From S009-33 sp041694255 (GTDB lineage: Bacteria > Patescibacteriota > Gracilibacteria > Absconditabacterales > Absconditicoccaceae), in the NCBI GenBank assembly GCA_041694255.1, contig JASMTN010000017.1, forward strand, positions 1 to 64,000: a DNA stretch of 64,000 nt, in the 5' to 3' direction. A program made the translations under genes and the position numbers. This document shows positions 54,687-64,000 of this stretch, in pieces. Position 1 is the first letter of the stretch. Every line of letters starts with the position of its first letter. A model generated the notes under the pieces. That model did no database searches, was not told the origin of the DNA, and saw nothing but the letters and a program-made list of their open reading frames with translations.

Positions 54687-56819
54687 CTATATAAGTATAT
54701 CTCTTGGCTTACTTCATTCTTGGGGTCATACTACTCATTTTTCTTCAAGTTGATCCATAAGTCTAGCAGCACGAGCAAATCATACCTTAAGCCTTCTTTG
54801 TAATAATGTTATTGAAGCCTTTCTTGTTTGTTGTATGACTTCCACAGCTTGCTTTATAAGCTCTTCATCATCTCAAGATAAATTACTATTATCATAAGAA
54901 CTTTCTGGAGAGTTTCAGTTTAATATATCCATAAGTTCATTATCATATATATTATTTTCATCTATATCTTTAAGATACTTTTCTTTCAAATCAGATATAA
55001 TATCTTCTGTATCATCAGTATCTATAAATGGAGCTTGTGCTCTTATAGGGTGCTTATAAGAAGGTGATACAAATAATAAATCTCATTTTCAAAGCAAGTC
55101 TTCTGCTCATTGTCTATCAAGTATAGTTCTTGAATCTATTCAACTTACTACACCAAATGCTATTCTTGTAGGAACATTTGCCTTTATAAGTCATGTAATA
55201 ACATTTACAGAAGGTCTTTGAGTTGCTAAGATAAGATGCATACCTATTGCCCTTGCCATTTGTGCTATCCTTGCAATATTATGTTCAACTTCCTTTTTAT
55301 TTCAACTCATCATAAGATCTGCTAACTCATCAACCACTATTACTATTCTACTCATTTTATCTTTTTCGTCAACTTTTTTATTATATTCATATATATTTTT
55401 AACTCTATTATCTTTCAAAAGTTTATATCTTTTATTCATAAGGTCAACAGACCACTTAAGAACTTTAAGTGCTTTTTCAGGTTCATTTATAATAGGAGCA
55501 AGAAGATAAGGCAATCCTTCATAAAGTCAAAGCTCTACTTGTTTAGGGTCTATCATTATAAACTTAAGCTCATCAGGTGTATTTTGATATAATAAAGAAA
55601 TTATATAATCATTTATAGCAACTGACTTTCATGAACCAGTTTGTCAAGCAACAAGTAAATGCGGCATTGATTCTAAGGAATTTATAAAATTTTTTCAATT
55701 TATATTTTTTCAAATAGCAAGATTTGTTAAATTTTTATTCATTGATTTTGTAAAATCTTTAGCTCAAAGTACTTGTCAAAGATGTACTATTTTAGATTTT
55801 GGGTTCGGCATTTCTATACCCACATACTCTGTTCAAGGTATAGGTGTAAGTATTCTTATAGAAGATTTTAAAGACAAACTAAGATCTTTTTTCATATTTT
55901 CTATACTAGAAACTTTTATACCTTTTGCAGGCTTTATCTTAAACTGTATGATAGTAGGTCAAACTTCATATCAAGCTATATCAACAGGTATATTAAATTC
56001 TTCTAATTTTGCTTTTATATCTTGAGCTTGCTCTATTAATATATTTTCATCTACTTCATAATTTTCTGACTCTATCTTTAAATTATCTATAGAAAATGTT
56101 GGCTTATCTTTTGGATAAATTATTTTAGTATTTTTTTCTTCTTTTTTTTCTTTAAACTTTCTATCAATTTTGTTTTTAAATATTTCTTTAACTACATCTT
56201 TATCTTTTTTTTCAGTTTCATTTTTTATAAAATTATTTTTTTCATGTTTCTTTAAAGGTTTTTTGATTTTAACAGTTTTTCTTTTTACTTCCTCTTCTGG
56301 GACTTCAAATTCTATCTTAGGTATAAGTAAAAATAAATTTAATCTCCAAGAAGTAAATATAAAAGATAATAAAAATAAAATAATAGAAAAAATTTTAGCA
56401 GCACTGGCACTTCATCACATTAAAAATGCAATTGCTTGTATAACACCCCATCAAACATATCCACCATTTGCAAGTATAGCACTTTGATCTCAACTATTAA
56501 GCCAAGGAAAAGACAATATAGAAAGTAAAAATGAAAATGTTATAAAACTATATATTCAAAACCTTTCTTTAAAATTTTGAGGGTACAAAATTAACATAAC
56601 TCAAAGAAGAATAAGTATCCCATAAAAAAAATTATTTCATAATCTACCAAAAAAGAACTCAGTAATATAAGTCAAGTATATTAAAGGGCTTTCATGTGCA
56701 TAATTATTAACAAAAAAATATAATAAACCAATACTTATAAGTATAAGTCATATTTTTCATGGACTTGAAACAACCTTTTTTCTTCTTGTAGAAGCTCTAC
56801 TCCTTTTTTTTCTAGGCAT
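54687..56819 (-). CDS. ftsK: DNA translocase FtsK
   Basis: 710 aa. Basic start MPRKKRSRASTRRKKVV, four N-terminal membrane helices, a Lys/Glu linker, the motor with Walker A VAGQTGSGKSVAIN and later Walker B IIRIVIVVDELADLMMS-like text, and the gamma winged-helix end FRVGFARAARLMDQLEEKGV VGPQEGSKPRDILI. Pumps and orients chromosome DNA at the division septum. Length is normal for a short SpoIIIE/FtsK. Confidence 0.95.
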
Positions 56820-56886
56820 AATAAAAAAACTAAAACATTATTAAAATCTACAAACATAATACTTGTTTTATTTTATTTTTCAATGT

Positions 56887-57483
56887 TTAAATAAAATTTG
56901 CTTTTTTTCACTTTCTAAGTTTTAAATTATGTATATTGTATGCTCAAGTCTTTAGGTTTCAAAGCTCATACTTTCAAAACTTAACCCTTGTTAATGTGTT
57001 GACCTTATATCAAAAAGCTTGTAACATCCTTCTTATATGTCTTTTTTTTCAATAAGTTAACAAAACTCTTACAAAATATCTTCATTTTGAATCTTTATGA
57101 TAAGAAACATCATACATTTGTAAAAAATCCATTTGTTTTCATCCCCACATAGGATCTTTTGGATTTTTAACATATTCACTTTCTTCTGTAACTAATATTC
57201 ATTTTTTAAATTTTTCTTTAAGATTTGTTTTTAATGGTCTGTCAATTTGAACTTCATATATTTTAAATATATTCCTGCTTGGATGCTCTATCTCATTCAC
57301 AAGTTCAGGCACATTTGTTAAAAGTAATAATCAATTAGAATCTTTATCTAATCTTCAAATATAGTAAAAATCTTTTTTCCAAGATGAAGGAAGTATCTCA
57401 AAAATTGTTTTATTGTGCTTATCATCTTTACTTACAACATATCATTTTGGTTTATTAAATGTTGCTATTACTGGCTTAAACAT
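56887..57483 (-). CDS. RsuA/RluB-type pseudouridine synthase (no S4 domain)
   Basis: 198 aa. FNKPKGYVVSKDD, YYIGRLDKDSNGLLLLTN with the catalytic Asp in GRLD, IYEVQIDRPL, and late GKKRHIRRMLQAFGYKVNTL TRVKFGKYEL match the RsuA/RluB/E/F group. The N-terminal S4 RNA-binding domain found in RsuA and RluB is absent, as in RluE. Converts one uridine of rRNA to pseudouridine; the site cannot be told. Confidence 0.9.
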
Positions 57484-57499
57484 AAAAAATAGTTTAAAG

Positions 57500-57600
57500 T
57501 TTAAAGTATTAAGTTACAAGATAATAGCTTTTAAGTTTAAAATTACAAGTTCATTATTTTTTACTTGAAAATTGTAATCTTACTATTTGCTACTTTCTTC
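57500..57600. repeat. Dispersed ACTTGNN element between the Psi synthase and dnaJ
   Basis: Reverse-oriented arm at 57505-57525 (AAGTATTAAGTTACAAG) and forward arm ACTTGAA, AATTGTA, ATTTGCT, ACTTTCT at 57562-57598. The forward arm forms the final codons and stop of dnaJ. Same family as at 52.3, 53.4, 54.6 and 36.6 kb. Confidence 0.65.
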
Positions 57601-58677
57601 TTTTAGCTTATTATAAAGTTCTTTTTCTTTTTTAGAAAGCACCTTTGGGATTTTTATCTTTGGTTTAATAATAAGATCTCATTTACCATGAAGTAAGCCT
57701 TCTCATTTTCTAAAACCATATCAACTTACATATATATCTTCTCAAACTTGTAGTCATTTTGGTACCTTAACTTTAACACTTTTATCAGGAAGTTCAACAT
57801 CCATAGTTCATCATAATACAGCATCTATAATATCTATATCTTTTTCTATAATTATATTTTTTCAACTTTTCTTCCATTGAGATTTTTCATCTATTATAAT
57901 ACTTATATATAGATCTCATGGAGTTCATCACTTATAACCATAATGTCACATTCAAGGCATTCTAAGCTTTGTTCAAGAATCAACTCATTGAGGTATTTTA
58001 ATTTCTATAATTTCTTCTTTTATAGTTACTCATTTACCATTACAATTTTCACAAGCTTTATATCAAGTTTTTCATTTTCATCTACAAGTAGGACAAACGG
58101 TTTGAGATTGCATCATCCCAAAAGGTGTCCTTTGTGTTTGAGTAACAACCCCACCCCCATGACAAGTAGGACAAGTCTTAGGATTTGAATCTTTTGACTC
58201 ACCCTTACCATCACAGATATTACATAAAACATATCTATTATATTTTATCTTTTTTTCAGCTCAAGAATACACATCTTCAAATTTAACCTTTAAGTTTAAA
58301 ATCATATCATCACCTCTTTGTGGTTGATCAGAAGCTCTTCTTCTACCTCATGATCCACCAAAAAGGTCTCAGAACATATCTCAAAAAAGGTCTGATACAT
58401 CGAAACTTCATCATTGAAATCATCCTCATCATCACATTCAACCAAAATCAAAACCTCAACCTCATTTTCTGTAGGTATCATACATTTGCCTTTTCTTATC
58501 ATCTGATAACACCTCATGAGCTTCATTTATCTCTTTAAATTTATCTTCATCACCTGATTGCCTATCAGGATGGTATTTCATAGCAAGTTTTCTAAAGGCT
58601 TTTTTAATTTCTTGTTTTGTAGCTTCTTCACTAACTCAAAGAGATTCATAATAATTCTTTTTAGGATCAAAATCCAT
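57583..58677 (-). CDS. dnaJ: Chaperone DnaJ (Hsp40)
   Basis: 364 aa. J domain with AMKYHPDRQSG (HPD), G/F region full of TGA/GGT/GGA glycines (FDFGGMGGGGGFQGGSFD), zinc-finger repeats CNICDGKG, CPTCHGGG, CPTCRGKG, CENCNGKG, and substrate-binding C-domain. Co-chaperone of DnaK; dnaK and grpE are not nearby. The last residues EESSK plus stop come from a dispersed repeat also seen at the glycosylase gene. Confidence 0.97.
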
Positions 58678-58694
58678 TATATAAGTATTTTTAA

Positions 58695-58727
58695 TAAAAT
58701 AAAATAGCACTTTTTTACATATAGTGC
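58695..58727 (-). terminator. Possible terminator between ruvA and dnaJ
   Basis: 5-bp stem GCACT/AGTGC with an 11-base loop, followed on the minus strand by a T-rich tail. It lies downstream of dnaJ's start and upstream of the ruvA stop in reverse order, so it may be only a leader hairpin. Confidence 0.35.
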
Positions 58728-58763
58728 CATAATAAAGATTTTTATTAATTTTTCAAACTAAAT

Positions 58764-59312
58764 TTACAATCTTTTAATTATATCCTTTATAACCAACTGA
58801 ACATTTGATAAATCTCAACTGTATTCTTTAAGTTCTTTTTTAACTTTTTCTTTTGGATATCAAAGTCATACTATTCATTTAAGTATTGTTTCTTTTTGAT
58901 TATCTAACTGCTCTTGATTTTCAAAATCTTTTATATCTATCTTATCTTTAAGCTCTATAATTATTTTCTTTGCAGTTTTAGGGCCTATTCATGGTATATT
59001 TTTAAAAAATTTAAGGTCTCATTCTCATATTGCTGTTTTAAGTTCTGACAATGGGTAAGAAGTAGTCATATAACAAGCTGTTTTTCATCAAATTCAAGAT
59101 ATTTTTACAAGTTTATAAAATATATCAAGTTGTTGAACATCATCAAATCAAAGATAGTACAGACTATTATTATTTGTATCTAATATAGGATGCAAGAAAA
59201 AATCTCATTCTGTTTGAGTTCAAAAATAAGTAATCTGAACACCAAGAAAATCATTTTTTAATATTTTATATGAGCTATAATTATATATTTTTCATTTAAA
59301 ATAATTTAACAT
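58764..59312 (-). CDS. ruvA: Holliday junction branch-migration protein RuvA
   Basis: 182 aa. N-terminal OB domain (LNYFKGKIYNYSSYKILKND), two HhH motifs: ISGIGGKTACYMTTSYP and IPGIGPKTAKKIIIELKD, and a C-terminal helical domain for contacting RuvB. Binds four-way junctions. The interacting ruvB and ruvC genes are not in the window. Starts 67 bp after the preceding gene's stop. Confidence 0.93.
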
Positions 59313-59379
59313 TAATTACATAAAAAAGGTAAAGATTATTTTTTTTATTTCAATTTACTAATTGTGATTTAATTACTAA

Positions 59380-60793
59380 TTAATATATGTGTAAGTTAGA
59401 AGAAATTTCTCAACTTATACTATCTTGTTTTGAATCTATAATTAAAGTTTTTCAATTATTTTGTACTATAGTATAATTGGTCAAGAATCACTGAAGCTGC
59501 TCTTTTGATAAGTTAGTAGTACAATAAAAAGCTTTTACATTTGGATCATTTAAGTTTCAACTTTTCCAGTCTGCTATGTTTACAGATTGCTTACAGTCAA
59601 GTCAACTTACTCAAAAGTCTTCATTCACAATATTTGAATTATATTTTACATAATTTGGCATATATAATTTATATGAATAGCCACTAGATTCATAAACAAG
59701 ATAATCTTCTTCATTCAAATTTCATATTTTTACATTTGATGTAGCTTCTTCTTCCTGAAGGTAAGATATAGAAATTAATTGTCACACCATTTGAGAATCT
59801 CAAGTTATTGTTAATTTACAAGAAACTTTGTTTGCATTTTTATCAAATCATATAATTTCATAATTATTTCAAGATTCTTGTTTTGTGAGGATTTCAGTTA
59901 ATTCTATATCACTGCTTCTACAAGTATTTTTTATAACTTGCTCTTTTTTAGATTGCAAGTTTTCTATATCTATATAATTTATAATATCTAAAAAACTACC
60001 ATCTAATGGATACACATTATAACCATATTTTTGATTAATAACAACATATTGATTAATTTCAGGTAATTTATAAAAAACAACACCATTGTTATTTGTTGTA
60101 GTATTAAATTTATATGTTTGGGCTTGGTCTTTAAATGCATCACAATCATAAAGATTACTTCAATCTATACAATCATATGGAGATATTTTCATAGACTCAT
60201 TTATACTAGAAATATTAAGATCTTCTCATGTAAAAGTTTCTCAAGTTATACTTTGATATATATAAATGTCCCCCTCTAATTCTTTAACACTAAAGTCAGT
60301 ATTTTTAAGGTCTATTATTATTCATTTTGTTGATACATATTTATTTTGTTCTTCTATTGTTTGCTCTTCTTCATCTGTTTGTACGTTTTCTTGTGCATTT
60401 ATACTAGTTATGTTTAAAACTGGTATATCATCATTTGAAAATCATATAACTTCTCAAGAAAAATCTATATCTTCATTTAAAAAATTATTTAAACTATATT
60501 TATCTGATTTTGCATAAAAGGTATCTTCTTGAGTTTCTATTTTATGAGAATATCCTCACTGAATATTATAATCTATTTTTATGATATTTCAATTATCTTC
60601 AATTATAGTATTTGTATAATATTGTTTATTATTTTGATTATCTCATGTTATGGTAGGTTTATTTAAATTAGTATTATCACCTAGTTCAACCTTTAAAACA
60701 CCTGTAAAAAAAAGTATAGAAACAATCAAAATTGCCAATATACTTGCTATATATGTTGTTGTATTACTATTTTTTTTTCTTTTTCTTGGCATT
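59380..60793 (-). pseudogene. Secreted or membrane-anchored protein with homopolymer frameshift
   Basis: About 470 codons. The ATG at 60793 gives MPRKKKKK and then TAG, because the A run (T run at 60770-60778 on the plus strand) is one base too long; dropping one A gives MPRKRKKNSNTTTYIASILA with a membrane segment and a frame open to the TAA at 59380. The body has long acidic/Asn-rich stretches, several Cys (CIDGSNLYDCDAF) and repeats of ITGDN/DNQNNK type; it is not recognised. It is not clear if the slip is real (phase variation) or a read error. Confidence 0.6.
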
Positions 60794-60893
60794 ATTGTCT
60801 TTTTAAACAACTAAACATTCAATTAACAAAAAACATTGAATAAGTTTATTTGTATATAAAATAATTTAATTATCAAGAAAAAAATAAATAATA

Positions 60894-61727
60894 CTACTTT
60901 AGTAAATATCAAATCTCTTCTCATATGTATCTAGGATGTGTTGGCATAAGTATATAATAATCATCATCAGAAAATAACTCTTTTTTATTATCTTTTAATA
61001 TAATTTCTCATTTAGTGATTTTATCAAAACTTCTAGGATTTTTAGAATATATAAAATCTATATTCATACTATTTGCATAAATAGCTTTTTTTGTATTTAA
61101 TATTAAAGGAGAATAGTAAGAATCTTCAATATTACTAATAAATCAATTATAATTAAGATAATTTAAAACATTATTAATGGCTTTATTTAAATCAGATTTA
61201 TTTTTTAAGTATCATTCCATAACCAAACACCTAGAATTATAATTATTTTTTTCTACATACTTTACAAGTGGCATTCAATGCAAAAAATCAAGTATATTTT
61301 TAATAACAAAGTCAACATTAAATTTATGAAAAATATTATTATCTATATTATCTCAAGGTATTAAAAAAAATGGAGATGGACTTGTTGTAGAATGCAAATC
61401 AAAAACATAATCTGAACTTAAAAGTATGTCTTTAATTTCTTTTGCTCTATTATATTCATATGTATTTTGATCTTCCTTACTAAAATCCCATATTCTATTA
61501 AAATCTTTATCTATAAATCTTTTATTCATATACATTGCTTTTTCATTTCATATAACAAGATTTATATTTCATTTATTTATATTTTTTTTTAAATTAAAAT
61601 TATTTAACAAATAATCAAATATATAGTATCAAATAGGTTCATCTCAGTGAGTACAAGCAACAATTGTACAAGTTTTTCATTTTTTGTTTGATCTTATTTT
61701 TAATATTCAATTTTCAAATTCATCCAT
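60894..61727 (-). CDS. AstE/aspartoacylase-like zinc hydrolase (M14 group)
   Basis: 277 aa. Zinc ligands IVACTHGDEPIG (His27, Glu30), FNRIWDF (family NR motif), VFDLHSTTSPSPFFL with the Asp-Leu-His-Ser motif. Such enzymes remove acyl or amino-acid groups (succinylglutamate desuccinylase, aspartoacylase, carboxypeptidase-like). It starts immediately after the TAA of the ATP-grasp gene, so the two are translationally coupled; a ligase and a hydrolase acting on the same peptide or amino-acid tag would fit. Confidence 0.8.
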
Positions 61728-62984
61728 TTAAAAGTTATTATAATCATTTAAAATATTTAAAGATTTTTTGATAAAAGCCTTATCTCAAAAAACAGTCACC
61801 ATAGCTTTTGAATAGTTGTCTATTGCAGATATATTTGATGGTATAATTCACTGCTTTTTAGATGGATCATAATATATACCATCTCTTTGAAGTTTAGTTA
61901 CAAAATCATTTATACTAATTTTTTTATCTAAATAAAGGTTATTTATTACTGCCCAATTATCATTATAATTATGACCATATATCTTACTTGCAATAACAGC
62001 TCAATGTGTTGATCAATTTATTCTTCAATTTATTTCCATAAAATATGCTTTTTTCTCTTTAGTCAATTTATCTTCAAATATAGAAAAATCTATACCTATT
62101 ATTCAGTAGGCTTTTTTTGACCTAACCCAATCACAAATAATTCTCAAATCTTTTTGTACCTTTTTGTCTTTTAAAAAGGAGTCATCAGTTATATTTCATA
62201 AATGCACAGTTCAATCTTCAGAAAGTATTTGAGATGAAGATCATATATAAACATCTTCAGCAGGAGTTTTTCAAATATGATACTGAACATTTGGACTTGA
62301 AATAAACTTTCACTCTATCCAACCATCAATTAGTATACCATCTTTAAGATCATTTTCATACTCATTTAATTTATCAATCAATTCATTTAAAGTTTTAATC
62401 TTAAAAACTCACATTCAACTAGCTGCTCTTTTTAATTTAAATGTAACATGCTCATATCAATATCATTTTAATTCCCTAAAAAAAGACTCTGCTTGATTGT
62501 ATGTATATACAGATTTTCAATGTGGAGTTGTAACTCAAAGACTGTTTAATTCATTTTGTGCTACTGATTTGTCATTTATTATTTCAGAAGAATGTGATGT
62601 TCTTGAAATATTAAGATCAAAGATTCTTGATATTGTATCTATTTTACTAGAATGTATAAAAGGATATATAGAATCAATATTTGAGTCCAATTTAAGTCTT
62701 TCATATTCATCAAGTATACAAGAACTTATACTAGAATCATAATCAACATATATAATATTGTTTTTATCTATAAATGGAATACCTAATTCACGATATATAT
62801 CTGAAATAATATCATTATATTTTTTAGTTACTTGGGGCATTATAGCATGATCATTTTCATTGAACATAGTAAGTATTCTTTGTTTATAATATTCTATAGC
62901 TTTTATTCATTCAACTCAAGATTCATCTCTTATGTTTGGTATAATCAAACTTCATGGAGTATACATTTTACTACTTAAATCCAT
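61728..62984 (-). CDS. ATP-grasp ligase (PGM1/RimK-like)
   Basis: 418 aa. ATP-grasp features: VTFKLKRAASGMGVFKIK (ATP-binding Lys and Gly loop near residue 195), SPNVQYHIGKTPAEDVYIGS, and YFMEINGRINGSTHGAVIAS with the metal-binding Glu-x-Asn. N-terminal 170 residues form a pre-ATP-grasp region. These ligases join a carboxyl to an amine with ATP, giving peptide-like bonds. The substrate is unknown; pairing with an AstE-like hydrolase recalls amidoligase clusters that modify proteins or make small peptides. Confidence 0.8.
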
Positions 62985-63140
62985 CAATAATATCATATTA
63001 TAAATAAATATAATAGATTATATATTATTTTTAATCTAAATGTCAATAAAATCTTTTATATTAAGTTTTTTAATTTTTTTTCAAGCTTTGTTAATATAAA
63101 TAACTTATAAAGTAATTTTTAATAAATTTATTTAATAATA

Positions 63141-64000
63141 ATGAAAAGAAAACATATATTAACAATATTAACAATAATCATTTTTATGTTAATAACAATA
63201 ACAGCAGCAGTATTAATTAAAACAAATGTATCTGAAAATAAAAGTTATACAAATGAAAATAAGAAAAAAGAAAAAATATATAAGCACACTTTACCTAAGC
63301 AAGTAGTTAATGAGAATACATTTCCATGAACATTTATATCAAATGATATTGCAAGTATATATCCAAGAAGAAATGCAATTGTAAAAGATATATTTGTAGA
63401 TATTTGAGATAAAGTGAATGAGTGAGATACATTGGCCTTATTATTTAAATCATGAGTATATTGAGAATGAAATTCAAATATAAATATAAAACAAACATTA
63501 CTATCTAATCAAAAAAAAATACTTTCAAATATATTAGATATAAAAAAAGCTAAAATAGATGAAATAGATACTAAGATACATGAAAAAAAAGTTTTAATAA
63601 ATGAAACAAATAATAACTATAATTCTAAGTTAAATCAAATAAAAAATTTGATAGAGAATAAATGAGACGTTGAAAATAATTCAATAACAAACTCTTTAAA
63701 TGAATTAAAACTAGAAAAACAAAAATTACAAACATTAAGTACAAAACTAGAAAATGCAATTATATCTAAAGAAAATAAAATTCAAAATGCAAAAAATAAT
63801 AAAGAACAAAAAAAAGAATTACTTAAATTAAAAATAAATGAAATTTATAAAAATATTATCCCTATAATACATATAGGTAATGAAGATAATATAGATTATA
63901 ATGATATAACAAATGATATGTCTGATTACTTTTCTGCTAAGGATACTAGCCTAAAAAATAATTTAGTAATTAATTTAAAAAAATATGAAAATGAAAAAAT
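63141..64000 (+). CDS. HlyD/MacA-type membrane fusion protein (partial, cut by window end)
   Basis: 286 codons seen, open at the end. N-terminal membrane segment (ILTILTIIIFMLITITAAVL), then a biotin/lipoyl-like half-domain (NAIVKDIFVDIGDKVNEGDT LALLF), and a long coiled-coil hairpin rich in Lys/Asn/Gln. These periplasmic adaptors link an inner-membrane ABC or RND pump to an outer partner. The other half should follow past 64000. Divergent from the ATP-grasp gene. Confidence 0.82.

Noticed and set aside
58302..58538. Acidic 74-aa and basic 72-aa frames in the dnaJ region
   Set aside because: They mirror the DnaJ G/F region in other frames.
1..64000. UGA read as tryptophan (code 4, as in Mycoplasma or Hodgkinia)
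   Set aside because: TGA falls on glycine positions of Walker and Rossmann motifs, while Trp in conserved places is TGG.

Overview
The window is very AT-rich. Its genes are readable only if UGA is decoded as glycine (genetic code 25), because in-frame TGA sits at invariant glycines of Walker A loops, Rossmann loops, the DnaJ G/F and zinc-finger repeats, MurA, RNase HII and UvrA. Every complete gene I could close ends in TAA or TAG. That code, the small streamlined genes and scattered type IV secretion and type IV pilus parts point to a Candidate Phyla Radiation bacterium of the Absconditabacteria (SR1)/Gracilibacteria lineage. All coordinates below were read with TGA as Gly; a standard-code ORF call shreds nearly all of these genes.

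Layout. 1-11.4 kb is a surface-polysaccharide locus: a GT4 (partial), a GT2, a three-enzyme UDP-FucNAc-type sugar set (2-epimerase, 4,6-dehydratase, reductase), a Wzx flippase and GalE. It is interrupted by accessory genes: an AAA/DUF4143 ATPase and two separate AbiEi/AbiEii-like (type IV toxin-antitoxin) pairs. A 103-bp copy of the flippase 3' end flanks the ATPase/AbiE block, so the block looks like an insertion. 11.6-20.4 kb is mostly housekeeping: rpmA, rnhB, mraY, a VanW-like protein, a TPR protein, a PSP1 protein, an MBL hydrolase, efp, a VirB2-like pilin, lepB and ssb.

20.4-24.9 kb holds tRNA-Leu and tRNA-Ala, then a 4-kb two-gene block of unknown proteins (299 and 890 aa). The block is bracketed by 26-bp direct repeats, one of which overlaps the 3' end of tRNA-Arg(CCG); this is the best candidate for an undescribed mobile or accessory element. 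24.9-34.4 kb has rpsA, rpsO, tRNA-Arg(CCT), a VirB6/TrbL-like membrane protein, an M23 peptidase with SLH-like repeats, a Trm9-like methyltransferase, a membrane-anchored HTH protein, an AI-2E family transporter and QueH. 34.5-45.4 kb has a sugar nucleotidyltransferase, a CaCA exchanger, a DNA glycosylase, a second flippase, an SbcC/Rad50-like ATPase, a sigma4/HARE-HTH regulator, a SpoIIM-like protein, yidC and dut.

45.4-59.3 kb has uvrA, a large pilin with a fibrinogen-like domain (interrupted by TAA exactly at pilin Glu5), murA, a helicase-less PriA, pilC, ftsK, a pseudouridine synthase, dnaJ and ruvA. Heptanucleotide (ACTTGNN) repeat elements are scattered in the gaps. 59.3-64 kb has a secreted protein with a homopolymer frameshift, an AstE-like zinc hydrolase coupled to an ATP-grasp ligase, and a partial HlyD-type membrane fusion protein.

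Most promoters that can be seen follow TTGATT-16 bp-TATAAT, and start codons lack obvious Shine-Dalgarno sequences. No rRNA, CRISPR array, transposase or integrase was seen.
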